Assembly (NCBI GenBank): GCA_964633285.1
Contig: CAZWGA010000030.1
Span: 1-64,000, forward strand
Origin: 20CM-2-55-15 sp964633285
Lineage (GTDB): Bacteria; Acidobacteriota; Terriglobia; 20CM-2-55-15
Length of the DNA: 64,000 bases
Direction: 5' to 3'
In this document: positions 51,614 to 60,578 of the stretch, piece after piece
Position numbering within the stretch: the stretch's first letter is position 1
Layout: the number at the start of each line of letters is the position of its first letter
Translations under genes and position numbers: made by a program
The notes under the pieces: model-generated
Database searches by the model: none
The model's input: only the letters and a program-made list of their open reading frames with translations
What the model was told of the DNA's origin: nothing

Positions 51614-52585
51614 TCACCGCCGTGCCCAGACGCCCGCAATCTCGAACACCACTTGCGCGAGCCGGTCGGGATCGTGGCGGATAACTCCGTCTTCGGCGAG
51701 CAAATCGCGTTCCACCAGATTCAGTCCCAGCGATCGGAGCCGGTCGCGGTCGATTTCAACGAGGGCAGCGCTCTCGGCATCGTACTTCTTCAGGATTTCG
51801 GCCGACGGTTTACGGTTGTTTATAAGTATGTTCGGAAAAAGAACTCCATTGCAGTGATCCGCCAGAGCCTGAACATGATCGGCAGCCGAATAATGATCGG
51901 TCTCTCCAGGCTGAGTCATGATGTTCTGAATATAAATCTTTGCGGCCCGCGATCCTCGCACGGCTTCGGTCATCTGCCTGATCAGCATGTTGGGAATCAG
52001 GCTGGTGTAGAGCGATCCGGGACCAATCGTAATCAAATCAGCCGTGGCGATAGCATCGAGCGCGTCCGGCAGCGGAGTCACGACCGAAGGAGTCAGTTGG
52101 ACCTTTTGAATTCGACGGCGCGCCGCGGTTATCCGGGTTTCACCCTCAACCCAGGAACCATCATCGAGCTCCGCACGAAGTTGCACATTCGAATTGGTGG
52201 ATGGATAAATCACACCCTTAATCGCAAGGACTTCAGAGGTAAATCGAACTGCTTCCGCAAAATCGCCGGTGACACCGGCCATTGCGGTGAGGAACAGGTT
52301 TCCGAAACTGTGTCCGTGCAATCCGCCATCGCTGTTGAAACGAAATCGAAACAGCCGCGACATGAGCGCTTCATCTTCGGAGAGAGCGATCATGCAATTG
52401 CGAATATCGCCCGGAGGCAGGACGTTGAGCTCTTCACGAAGACGGCCGGAGCTTCCGCCATCATCGGTAACGGTCACAATAACGGATAAATCAGCGTCGT
52501 GTTTTTTCAGACCACGCAGGAGAGCGGAAAGACCGGTTCCACCACCGATGGAAACAATTTTGGGATTACTCTTGTTCGTAGCCAA
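51614..52585 (-). CDS. yvcK: YvcK/CofD-like gluconeogenesis factor
   Basis: A 323-residue YvcK-type protein. The start IVSIGGGTGLSALLRGLKK and VTVTDDGGSSGRLREEL with PPGDIRNCMIAL form the nucleotide-binding part, and GPGSLYTSLIPNML the later phosphate-binding loop. In Bacillus and Mycobacterium it binds UDP-GlcNAc and supports gluconeogenic growth and cell-wall synthesis. Being next to glmU and glmS matches this, since their product is its ligand. It lies 15 bases after the TPR gene. Confidence 0.92.
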   Translation of the reverse strand: MATNKSNPKIVSIGGGTGLSALLRGLKKHDADLSVIVTVTDDGGSSGRLREELNVLPPGDIRNCMIALSEDEALMSRLFRFRFNSDGGLHGHSFGNLFLTAMAGVTGDFAEAVRFTSEVLAIKGVIYPSTNSNVQLRAELDDGSWVEGETRITAARRRIQKVQLTPSVVTPLPDALDAIATADLITIGPGSLYTSLIPNMLIRQMTEAVRGSRAAKIYIQNIMTQPGETDHYSAADHVQALADHCNGVLFPNILINNRKPSAEILKKYDAESAALVEIDRDRLRSLGLNLVERDLLAEDGVIRHDPDRLAQVVFEIAGVWARR

Positions 52586-52600
52586 CCGCGCTGCCTTCTT

Positions 52601-53326
52601 CTACTTTTCAGGAGGCGTCACTAATTGCTTGAAGTCCGGATCTTCCTGAAGCGATTCGAAGTCGCTGTCTCGTGCCGCAAGAAAGCGGTTCTCCGCCCGA
52701 TGATGAATGGCCTGTTTCAGATAATGGATCGATTGATCGCGGTGCCCCTGCAGTGAATTGGCAGCAGCAAGTGCGTACAGGATGTGATCGCCTTTCGGCG
52801 ACAGCTTCAATGCGTGTTCCAGGTGCTGGATGGCGGACGCAATCTCGCGGCGGTTGAGATCCGCAATGCCGACGTTGTAGTGATCGTCGGCCGAACGCAA
52901 CACTGTACGGCCCTTCTCCTGGATTTTCTTTTCGCATGCATGGATCAAAACCTTGGCGCGCTCCTGAATCTCCGGCTCCTCCGGATGTTCGGCGATCAGA
53001 TTCTCAAAACCTTTGATAGCTTTCTCGAAATGCTCGGCATGCATCAACTTGATGCTGGATTCGTAGGCATGAATGGCGCCGGCAAATTCCTTTGAGCGTA
53101 CCCGCGGCGGAGAAGTTGACGTCGCTGCCACGGCGCTGGCGGTCGCTCTTCGCGACACTTTTGACGGTTTTCGCGAATGGCGCGCCGATGGTTTCGCTGC
53201 GGGCCGCGCACTCTTCCGAGACACCGATTTTGCCGCTTTCGCTTTCAAACGAACGGACTTAACAGCACCGGATCGCTTCGCAGCCTTCTTTGTCGGTTTG
53301 GATTTCGTTTTGCCCTTGGTCGCCAT
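52601..53326 (-). CDS. TPR protein with basic, histone-like N-terminus
   Basis: A 241-residue protein. Residues 1-70 are nearly all Lys, Arg, Ala, Ser and Pro (TKSKPTKKAAKRSG, SRKPSKVSRRATASA), like histone H1. After a short junction three or four TPR-like helix pairs fill residues 85-235 (GAIHAYESSIKLMHAEHFEK, VGIADLNRREIASAIQHLEH, HILYALAAANSLQGHRDQSI). The N-terminus should bind nucleic acid or an acidic partner. It is the first gene of the leftward run to pcrA. The function is unknown. Confidence 0.78.
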   Translation of the reverse strand: MATKGKTKSKPTKKAAKRSGAVKSVRLKAKAAKSVSRKSARPAAKPSARHSRKPSKVSRRATASAVAATSTSPPRVRSKEFAGAIHAYESSIKLMHAEHFEKAIKGFENLIAEHPEEPEIQERAKVLIHACEKKIQEKGRTVLRSADDHYNVGIADLNRREIASAIQHLEHALKLSPKGDHILYALAAANSLQGHRDQSIHYLKQAIHHRAENRFLAARDSDFESLQEDPDFKQLVTPPEK

Positions 53327-53376
53327 GAGCCATCGGAACTGTAAGTGGTTGGGCGGTGAAAAGTCAAGGCAGGCAA

Positions 53377-53405
53377 GGGGACGAGACGTCAGACGTCCTG
53401 TCCCC
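53377..53405. terminator. hairpin downstream of csrA, possible terminator
   Basis: GGGGACGAGACGTC and GACGTCCTGTCCCC form 14-base arms with two mismatches around a one-base loop, 24 bases after the csrA stop on its strand. No T run follows clearly. It may be a terminator between csrA and the TPR-yvcK operon, or a fourth, shorter member of the repeat family with GGGGAC arms. Confidence 0.45.
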
Positions 53406-53428
53406 GAATCTGGAGATGAGCTTGCTTA

Positions 53429-53686
53429 TTAGGCCTTTCGCCAGCTTTGCTCCTCGGCTCCGGCCGCGGCCGGGAGACCTTGAAGAATAGGCCGTTTGCT
53501 TTGAATTTCTATAACTTGAGCGGTTTGCTCGGGAACAGGCGATGTCTTGAGGCGAGTATGAATCGGAATCTGCTTGGGTGCTTTGATTCCAAAACGGACT
53601 CTGTTTCTGCCAACTTCCAAAATGGTGATTTCGATGTTGTCGGCCAGAATAATCTTTTCGTTTCTCTTACGGCTAATAATTAGCAT
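53429..53686 (-). CDS. csrA: atypical CsrA/RsmA-like RNA-binding protein
   Basis: An 85-residue CsrA, longer than the usual 61-70. Residues 1-40 fit the family well (MLIISRKRNEKIILADNIEI, VRFGIKAPKQIPIH). The RNA-contacting Arg44 of E. coli CsrA, in VHREEI, is here Thr44 followed by Arg45 (IHTRLKTS), and a unique Pro/Gln-rich C-terminus of about 35 residues replaces the usual helix. No FliW or flagellar gene is near. The start codon has AGGGG nine bases upstream. It is probably an RNA-binding translation regulator with altered specificity or control. Confidence 0.85.
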   Translation of the reverse strand: MLIISRKRNEKIILADNIEITILEVGRNRVRFGIKAPKQIPIHTRLKTSPVPEQTAQVIEIQSKRPILQGLPAAAGAEEQSWRKA

Positions 53687-53808
53687 CCAACCGTACCCCT
53701 TAGATAAGTGTCATGATCCCCCCCTGGAAATACAAACCCCGAAAAATCATCTAAAGATGTGCTCTTCAATTTTTCAGGCTTTTCTGGCAGAATGAACGCG
53801 CTTTTGAC

Positions 53809-55002
53809 ATGAAGAAGTACTTCCTATCGACTACAGGCTTAATCCTTCTGCTGTTTTGGCCAATTCAGGCTCAGGAAATTGCCGCGCTTAAAGAAAGCTC
53901 AGCGGCGGTTCCGATGGTTGAGCGGCTGGCCACGGCTTCGGAATCCAATTACCTGAACCAACTTGCGCTTCGGGGATTTAACCTCGACTCGCAGGGGATC
54001 CTCATCGAATCGCTGGACGCTCATAAGGTCTATGCCGACCTGAACAGCAATATCTCATTCAATCCAGCGTCCGTTATTAAGGTTGCCACTTCGTTCGCTG
54101 CGCTTGCGAAGTTCGGACCGGACTATCACTTTGAAACGGCTTTTTATGCGGATGGTCCGATCAACACCAAGACTCGAACATTGACCGGAAACCTGGTGCT
54201 CCAGGCAACCGGCGATCCCATGCTGACGTCGGCAGATATTTCCGCGATGATTCGTGCCGTCGTCCGGGCGGGCATTACGCGAGTTACCGGCCAGCTCATT
54301 ATTACCGGTCCGTTTTCCTACGGGATGTTTTACACGACGGAAGGTTCGACGAGAGCCCTGATTCAAACGCTGCGCCGCGTTGGAGTGCGAATCACCACAT
54401 CAGAGATGGGAACGAAGGTTCAGGGGACCAAACTCGCGGGCCACGTTTCATCCAGTTTGCGCGATATTCTTTTCTTTCAGAATGCCCACAGCAGCAACCC
54501 GATTGCGGAGCGAGTGGGCGAGGCATTAGGCGGCCCCCATGCCGTCGAAGAGTTTCTGGTCAAGCAAGTCGGAATTCCACAATCCGATATTTATATCAGC
54601 CACACGTCCGGACTCGAATTCAATCGCATCACACCGCGGGCGACCGTGCGCCTTTTCCGCGAACTGGTCTTCTGGCTGAATCTGGCTAATCTGCAACCCC
54701 AGGATCTTCTCCCTGTCGCTGGAGTCGATGCCGGAACGCTTGCGCGGCGTTTCGTCGGCGATGAATATCGCGGGGCAATCATCGGGAAGACTGGAACCCT
54801 TCCGGCAACCGACGGCGGTGTCAGCACGCTGGCCGGTATTGCATATACGCGCGACCGGGGACCGGTTCTTTTTGCAATCTTCAACACAAAAGGATCGGTT
54901 GCAACGTATCGGCAACTTCAGGATTCCTTCCTGAAAGGCTTTATCGTTGAGAGCGGCGGTATTCCCGACGTCAGTGCGTCACTGCATAAACTGAACAACT
55001 AA
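53809..55002 (+). CDS. D-alanyl-D-alanine carboxypeptidase, PBP4/S13 family
   Basis: A 397-residue exported enzyme with a signal peptide ending IQAQ. It trims or cross-cuts peptidoglycan. The three active-site motifs are visible: SxxK as Ser88-Val-Ile-Lys91 (NPASVIKVATSFAAL), SxN in AHSSNPIAERVGE, and KTG in AIIGKTGTLPATDGG. It is shorter than E. coli PBP4 (477) because domains II and III are reduced. No Shine-Dalgarno sequence is seen before its ATG. Four bases after its stop the rnz start codon begins. Confidence 0.9.
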   Translation: MKKYFLSTTGLILLLFWPIQAQEIAALKESSAAVPMVERLATASESNYLNQLALRGFNLDSQGILIESLDAHKVYADLNSNISFNPASVIKVATSFAALAKFGPDYHFETAFYADGPINTKTRTLTGNLVLQATGDPMLTSADISAMIRAVVRAGITRVTGQLIITGPFSYGMFYTTEGSTRALIQTLRRVGVRITTSEMGTKVQGTKLAGHVSSSLRDILFFQNAHSSNPIAERVGEALGGPHAVEEFLVKQVGIPQSDIYISHTSGLEFNRITPRATVRLFRELVFWLNLANLQPQDLLPVAGVDAGTLARRFVGDEYRGAIIGKTGTLPATDGGVSTLAGIAYTRDRGPVLFAIFNTKGSVATYRQLQDSFLKGFIVESGGIPDVSASLHKLNN

Positions 55003-55006
55003 TCCA

Positions 55007-55921
55007 TTGCGAATAGTCCTTCTTGGAACAAGCTCCGCGATCCCAACGCTGAGCCGGGGTCTCTCCTCGACTGCATTGGTTCGTGAAGGCGACGTCTTTC
55101 TGTTCGACTGCGGTGAAGGGACGCAAGTTCAACTCATGCGCTCGACCGTAAAGCGCAGCCGCATTCATTCGATCTTCATCGGTCATCTTCACGGCGATCA
55201 TCTTTACGGCATTGCGGGACTTCTCAGCACTCTCCATCTCGACGGGCGCGAAACGCCGCTCCATGTTTTCGGACCGGAAGGCCTTCGGATTTTTCTCAAT
55301 GCGGCTTTCCGGACAAACGATCTTCAATTCGACTTCAAGCTCACTGTCCGTGAATTCCCGCGCGGATTTCGTGGGCGCGTCCTGGATGAGGAGGAGTACT
55401 ACGTCGAAGCCCTCCCACTGGATCATTCCATCTTCTGCCTGGGCTGGCGGTTTCAGGAAAAGCACAAACCGGGGGTATTTGACTTGTCGCGCGCCGAAGA
55501 ATTGGGAATTCCGCGCGGACCGCTTTACGGAAAACTTCAACATGGCGAGAGCATTACGCTCGGAGACGGCAGAACGATTACGCCCGATATGATCCTGGGG
55601 CCGCCGCGTCCCGGAAAGTCTGTTGCCTATTGCCTCGATACACAGTTTTCGGAGCGTTCCATTCAGCTTGCAGACAAGTGCACGGCCCTCATTCACGAAA
55701 CCACGTTCGGGCCTGATGCCATCGAAATGGCACGCGATCGAAAACACTCGACAATGGAAGACGCCGCCCGCGTTGCAAAAGAAGCCGGCGTTGAGAACCT
55801 CATCGCCACCCACTTCAGCTCCCGCTACGACGGCCGGCAGATCGCGCAGATCGGCGATGACGCGCGAAGCGTGTTCGAAAGGATCACCATCGGCCGGGAT
55901 CTGCTGGAAATCGAGATCTAG
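55007..55921 (+). CDS. rnz: ribonuclease Z
   Basis: It removes the 3' trailer of tRNA precursors lacking CCA. The 304-residue metallo-beta-lactamase-fold protein has RIVLLGTSSAIPTLSRGLSS at the start, LFDCGEGTQVQLMRS, the metal motif FIGHLHGDHLYGIAGLL (HxHxDH), the exosite-like region near residues 150-180 and the later Asp/His motifs CLDTQFSERS, HETTFGPDAIEMA and LIATHFSSRYD. TTG at 55007 is the start that gives the family N-terminus. It is coupled by position to the PBP4-like gene. Confidence 0.93.
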   Translation: MRIVLLGTSSAIPTLSRGLSSTALVREGDVFLFDCGEGTQVQLMRSTVKRSRIHSIFIGHLHGDHLYGIAGLLSTLHLDGRETPLHVFGPEGLRIFLNAAFRTNDLQFDFKLTVREFPRGFRGRVLDEEEYYVEALPLDHSIFCLGWRFQEKHKPGVFDLSRAEELGIPRGPLYGKLQHGESITLGDGRTITPDMILGPPRPGKSVAYCLDTQFSERSIQLADKCTALIHETTFGPDAIEMARDRKHSTMEDAARVAKEAGVENLIATHFSSRYDGRQIAQIGDDARSVFERITIGRDLLEIEI

Positions 55922-55953
55922 GTGCGGCGAATCCGAATCTCACAGCACACCGG

Positions 55954-58470
55954 TCACTCGTAGTGCAGTGCGACGATCGGATCCACACGTGACGCTCGCC
56001 TTGCGGGCAGATATCCGGCAATGGCTGCAACCAAGATCATTACAGTTGTTGCGGCCGCAATCGTGAACGGATCCTTCGGCGTCAAGCCAAACAGCAATGT
56101 CGTGATCAGAGGTCCGGCGGCAAACGTCGCAGCCAGGCCGATCGCGACGCCGATTCCGACCAGGATCAAAGACTCCCTCATCACGAGCCCGAGCACATCG
56201 CCGCGCTGCGCTCCCAGCGCCATGCGGATTCCAATCTCAGCCGTACGCCGCGTGACGTTGTACGACATCAAACCGAACAGCCCGATCGATGCCAGGAGTA
56301 ACGCGAGCGCGCCAAAAAGCGCGTACGCCTGAGCGAAAAGCTTTTCCTGGCTGAGGCGCCCTTCGATACTTTCCATCTGTGTTGCGATGTTCGTCAGCGG
56401 AAGGTTGGGATCGATTTGCTGAACCGCATCTCTCACCGACTTCGTCAAACCCGCGGGATCCGCCGCCGTTCGCAGTTCGAACACGACACCGGGACAACAT
56501 CGTTGCGGATAGGGCCAATACACTGTCGGCGGAATCGCTTCGCGAAGGTTGTTGTACCTCGCGTCACGAACCACGCCCACAACCTCCCACTGGCCGCGTT
56601 TCTCGATTTGGGTTCCGAAATGGCGTCCCAGCGGATTCTCATTCGGAAAGTATTTCTTCGCGGCCGTCTCATTAATGACGGCAACCTTCGGGGCATTTTG
56701 ATCGTCGCGTTCGGAAAAGACGCGGCCGGTAAGTAAGGGAATGCCCATTGTCTCGAAGAACGCCGGCGAGATCGTAACCTGATAAATATTATCCCCGCCG
56801 CGTGGGCCGTTATACGCGTGTCCATCGATAAAGATACCGGTCGAGCTTGTGCTGCCCGTCATGAGTGCCGGCTGCGAGAAGGAAGTCGTTTGAACTCCGG
56901 GAAGCGCCTTCAATCGATCCTGCATCTGTGTAAAAAGGGAGAGCGTTTTCGCCTGATCGTACCGGTTCAATTGCGTGCTGACTCGAAACAGCAAAAGGTT
57001 ATCGGGCTTGAATCCAACATCGACTTTCCTCAGATTTTCCAGCGTCGCCAGAAACAAACCTGCGCCAATCAGCAAAACCAGCGACAGCGCCACCTGAACG
57101 ACAAGAAGAATTCTTGAAAGTATCGTTCGCGATCCGATAACCGAGCGGCCGCCTTCTTTCAAAGTGGAACTGATGTTTACCGATGTTGTCCGGATAGCCG
57201 GCGCGATACCGAAACCGATACCGGTCATCAGAGTGAGGCCTGCGACAAACAAGAACAGGTGCCAATCGAACGGCGGCACAACAGGAGTCGGAAGCAGTTG
57301 CCGGCCCCAATAACCCACCAGCAGACCAGTGGCGCCGCCGATGAACGCCAGGACGACGCTTTCGGTCAGCAATTGCCGGATGAGCCGGACTCGTGTAGCG
57401 CCCATGGACAATCGTACGGAGATTTCCTTCTGGCGCGTTGCAGCGCGCGACAGGAGCATATTCGCCACATTCGCGCAAACGATAAGGAGGAGTACCGCCA
57501 CGACGACACTGAGAATCGTTGCGGACCGAATTTCCTGTTCACCGGCATCGTAAATGCCGTACCTGCCGGAATCGACCCATAGCCGCGGCACGTCATTTCG
57601 ATTCTGATATCGCGATGACGACCGTTCCTGTTCGCTCAGACCCGCCAGGTAGGAATTCCAGCCGGACCGCGCCGATTCCTGAAAGATTCCTGCCAGATTT
57701 CCCTGAACCTGAGCCGGCGTCGCTCCCGGCTTGAGCCGCCCCATGATCTCGAGCCACCACGATCCGGTTTGCTTCAGCCGCTGATTGTTGTCCAACTGCA
57801 AATCAGCAGAAAGCGGAAGCGTGATGTCGGGCGCGGTTCCTAGAGCGGTCTGGATTCCGGCAAACGACGATGCCGTCACACCGACGATCGTGACGGCCGT
57901 GTTGTTCACCTGAACGACTTTCCCTAGAACGTTGGTATTCCCTCCGAAACGTTTTTTCCAAAAACCTTCGCTGATGACTCCGACCGGACCCTTTGCCAAA
58001 TCGTCGTCTTCGGGAAGAATGGTCCGCCCGATCAGGGCAGGCACACCGAGAACCTGATAGTAACTACCCGAGGCCACCAATCCTCGCGCGATATCCGCCT
58101 GTCCGTCGACAACAACGTTGACTTGTCCTCTCGGCGCGCAGGCAAACAGCCCGGTCATTGTCTGATTGGATTTTTGAAACTGCTGGAAGATAGCGTAGGG
58201 AAAAGTAGACCGCGTATCTTCACCGGAAGGAGTCTTCGACCGGCTGCCGTACTCGTTGAAGTCATCCCCCATGTCGTTCTTCCCTGTCCACTTCATGCGA
58301 ACCAGTGTATCGGGATTCGCGACGGCGATTTTCGTCAGCAGCAGTCCATTAACACCGCTGAAAAGCGTCGTGTTCGCTCCGATTCCCAGGGCGAGCGAGA
58401 GCACAACGACAATCGTCCAGCCTTTGTTCTGGAGAAGCATGCGAATGCCAAGCCGCAAATCCTGAAACAT
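55954..58470 (-). CDS. MacB-like permease of the ADOP (orphan) family
   Basis: An 838-residue protein made of two FtsX-like permease halves fused in one chain, with a large MacB_PCD periplasmic domain in each. Features: N-terminal LRLGIRMLLQNKGWTIVVVL, FPYAIFQQFQK, then three helices with ILSVVVAVLLLIVCANVANM and RAATRQKEISVRLSMGATR, the second half starting SRILLVVQVALSLVLLIGAG and ending RTAEIGIRMALGAQRGDVLG, LPARRASRVDPIVALHYE. There is no ATPase domain or adjacent ATPase gene. Such permeases are numerous in Acidobacteria; their function is unproven. It stands alone and is convergent with rnz. Confidence 0.9.
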   Translation of the reverse strand: MFQDLRLGIRMLLQNKGWTIVVVLSLALGIGANTTLFSGVNGLLLTKIAVANPDTLVRMKWTGKNDMGDDFNEYGSRSKTPSGEDTRSTFPYAIFQQFQKSNQTMTGLFACAPRGQVNVVVDGQADIARGLVASGSYYQVLGVPALIGRTILPEDDDLAKGPVGVISEGFWKKRFGGNTNVLGKVVQVNNTAVTIVGVTASSFAGIQTALGTAPDITLPLSADLQLDNNQRLKQTGSWWLEIMGRLKPGATPAQVQGNLAGIFQESARSGWNSYLAGLSEQERSSSRYQNRNDVPRLWVDSGRYGIYDAGEQEIRSATILSVVVAVLLLIVCANVANMLLSRAATRQKEISVRLSMGATRVRLIRQLLTESVVLAFIGGATGLLVGYWGRQLLPTPVVPPFDWHLFLFVAGLTLMTGIGFGIAPAIRTTSVNISSTLKEGGRSVIGSRTILSRILLVVQVALSLVLLIGAGLFLATLENLRKVDVGFKPDNLLLFRVSTQLNRYDQAKTLSLFTQMQDRLKALPGVQTTSFSQPALMTGSTSSTGIFIDGHAYNGPRGGDNIYQVTISPAFFETMGIPLLTGRVFSERDDQNAPKVAVINETAAKKYFPNENPLGRHFGTQIEKRGQWEVVGVVRDARYNNLREAIPPTVYWPYPQRCCPGVVFELRTAADPAGLTKSVRDAVQQIDPNLPLTNIATQMESIEGRLSQEKLFAQAYALFGALALLLASIGLFGLMSYNVTRRTAEIGIRMALGAQRGDVLGLVMRESLILVGIGVAIGLAATFAAGPLITTLLFGLTPKDPFTIAAATTVMILVAAIAGYLPARRASRVDPIVALHYE

Positions 58471-58529
58471 AAGTCCTCCACGCTCGAAGGTAATGTTAAA
58501 GACTTACTACGTGACGACGCCGATCCGGG

Positions 58530-59303
58530 TTATCTCTTTTTTCGCCAGGCCGTGTACGAACGGCCATCGCCGCGTTTGGATTCAAACCCGGCAGGCCGCG
58601 GCTTCCCGGGCGCGGCCATGCAGATCTTCAGCGTGTCTCCGTTCAATGCATAGATACCGAATTGGGATTTCCCGTTGGCGGTGCCTGATAAGTTCACGTA
58701 GTCGATGGCGGAGGGCTTGGACGCATCGAGGGTAAATGATGCTTTCAACATCGTCTGAGGGCCGGCCATGACGGTAGTGATGTTTCCCCTGGTCGTTCGC
58801 GTACACCATTTCATCATGTCTTCGCTCATTGGAGCCCCATTGAAAACAGCTTCGATCATGTCCCAATCGCCCTCGAGCTCCGTCCTGTTTCCCGGCACGA
58901 CCTCTGGTTCGGATTCCCTGCGGTCATAGACCGCCGCGACAGTTCCTCGCGTCAGCGTTTGGAGTGCCCATCCCTCGCCGCCTCTGGATGAAAACTTTCG
59001 CGGCCGTTTGCCTCCACGAGTCGCGAGACAGATCGTCCATTCGTCGCCGTCCAGTTTGTAAATCCCCGGATTGCGATTGCCCTTCTCCGGTCCCGCCGTA
59101 AAAATCAGATCGAAGGTCTTTGGCTTTTTCGTTTCCTCGAGTTCAACGATGCCCTCGTATTCCGCACCCATGGCGATCGATTTGAATTTGTTTTTCTTAA
59201 TAACGATTTGAGATTTGAGCGCGGACGCCGAAAACGGCTGCCCGTCTATTTCAAGCGAGGTGACTGTCCACGTGCCCTGGAGTTTGTCGAGATCGGCCGG
59301 CAT
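58530..59303 (-). CDS. TIGR03067-type protein with duplicated domain
   Basis: A 257-residue protein with two copies of the small beta-rich domain typical of Planctomycetes and Acidobacteria (TIGR03067). Copy one starts LDKLQGTWTVTSLEIDGQPF and contains FDLIFTAGPEKGNRNPGIYK; copy two starts ELEGDWDMIEAVFNGAPMSE and contains GIYALNGDTLKICMAAPGKP. Activity is unknown; a lipocalin-like ligand-binding role is possible. No signal peptide is seen. ATG at 59303 overlaps the 3' end of miaB by 53 bases; alternative starts lie further upstream inside miaB. Confidence 0.78.
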   Translation of the reverse strand: MPADLDKLQGTWTVTSLEIDGQPFSASALKSQIVIKKNKFKSIAMGAEYEGIVELEETKKPKTFDLIFTAGPEKGNRNPGIYKLDGDEWTICLATRGGKRPRKFSSRGGEGWALQTLTRGTVAAVYDRRESEPEVVPGNRTELEGDWDMIEAVFNGAPMSEDMMKWCTRTTRGNITTVMAGPQTMLKASFTLDASKPSAIDYVNLSGTANGKSQFGIYALNGDTLKICMAAPGKPRPAGFESKRGDGRSYTAWRKKR

Positions 59304-60555
59304 GACCAGAAAGTGTAGCGCGGCGCGCATCGGCAATGCGAACTTTGACGGTTTCGCCCGGCGCGACATCACCATCAACTTGAACCTTGTAATTGGTTCG
59401 AGTGCGGCCTGAATCGCCGGACTCGATCAGGACTTCATGTTCAGTCCCAACCAATGCCTGCCGTTTCTCCAACGCCAGGCGATCCAGCAGCGCCAGACAT
59501 TCCCGGTGACGCTCTTCGATCAGCTCCTGCGAAAAGCTCTCCCACGCCGATGCCGGCGTCCCCTCCCGCGATGAATACTTGAAGATGAAGCCCCAATCGA
59601 AGCGCGCATCTTCAATGAGCGTCAACGTGTGACGAAAGTCTTCGTCCGTTTCGCCGGGAAATCCAACGATGACATCCGTGCTGATGGTCATGCCCGGCAT
59701 TGCCTTGCGAAGTTTTTCCGTCAATTTCAGGTACTGTTCGCGCGTGTAATTGCGCTGCATTTTTTTGAGCATCGTGTTGGATCCGGACTGAACCGGCAGA
59801 TGCAAGGCTTCGCACACCTGGGGCACTGTAGCCATCGTTTCGATGACGCGATCGGTCATGTAATAAGGATGCGGACTGATGAAGCGCAAGCGCTCAACGC
59901 CTTCCACTCCGGCCACGGCTTCGAGAAGGTCCGCAAAATTCGTGTCGCGGCCTCTGGATCCGTCGCGATGGTAGGAATTGACGGTCTGGCCGAGCAGCGT
60001 GATCTCGCGCGCGCCTTCGCGCACGCGATCGCGAGTCTCCGAAAGAATCTGGTCCATGGAGTGGTAGCTTTCGCGCCCGCGGACGTAGGGAACGATGCAA
60101 TACGTGCAGGAATAATTGCAGCCACGCATAATGGTCACGAATGCAGTAACTTTGTCGTCGATCGCGGGAACGGCGTAGTCGAGATCTTCGTCGGTCTCCC
60201 GCCTGTCGAGAAGCTTCCCGGCGAGTGCGTCGAAATCCTCAATGGACTTGGCTCCGGCGACGAGATCCAGAAACGGGAATCGGTCTTCCAGATACTCCTT
60301 CGTGCGCTCCGCGGCGCATCCCGTCACGACTACCTTCCGGCCCGGCTGCTTCGCTTTCCATCGCTTGAGCCGGCCGATCTCCGAGAACGCGCGATCTTCC
60401 GCATGCTGACGCACGGTGCAGGTGTTGACCAGAAAAACGGACGCCTCGTCGGGATCTGCGGTTTCAACAAGCCCGCGCGCCTTCAAATGACGGCCCATTT
60501 CACTGGAGTCGGCCACGTTCATCTGGCAGCCGTACGTCCGGACGTAAAACTTCAT
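59251..60555 (-). CDS. miaB: tRNA-2-methylthio-N6-dimethylallyladenosine synthase
   Basis: A 434-residue radical SAM methylthiotransferase acting on position 37 of tRNAs. The auxiliary cluster cysteines (YGCQMNVADSSEMG, NTCTVRQHAEDRAF, TGCAAERTKE) and the radical SAM motif GCNYSCTYCIVPYVRG are intact, followed by the TRAM domain near the end. The last 20 residues (GHAGRSRQTPGHVDSHLA) extend past the usual TRAM end and are read in another frame by the next gene. miaB starts 23 bases from the divergent Smr gene. Confidence 0.96.
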   Translation of the reverse strand: MKFYVRTYGCQMNVADSSEMGRHLKARGLVETADPDEASVFLVNTCTVRQHAEDRAFSEIGRLKRWKAKQPGRKVVVTGCAAERTKEYLEDRFPFLDLVAGAKSIEDFDALAGKLLDRRETDEDLDYAVPAIDDKVTAFVTIMRGCNYSCTYCIVPYVRGRESYHSMDQILSETRDRVREGAREITLLGQTVNSYHRDGSRGRDTNFADLLEAVAGVEGVERLRFISPHPYYMTDRVIETMATVPQVCEALHLPVQSGSNTMLKKMQRNYTREQYLKLTEKLRKAMPGMTISTDVIVGFPGETDEDFRHTLTLIEDARFDWGFIFKYSSREGTPASAWESFSQELIEERHRECLALLDRLALEKRQALVGTEHEVLIESGDSGRTRTNYKVQVDGDVAPGETVKVRIADARRATLSGHAGRSRQTPGHVDSHLA

Positions 60556-60565
60556 AGCCGGTGAT

Positions 60566-60571
60566 TATACT
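60566..60571 (+). promoter_or_regulatory. -10-like box next to the Smr gene start
   Basis: TATACT ends seven bases before the ATG at 60579. The short gap to miaB leaves no room for a Shine-Dalgarno leader in front of the start, so the message may be leaderless. No clear -35 box is seen. Confidence 0.35.
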
Positions 60572-60578
60572 GTAACGA

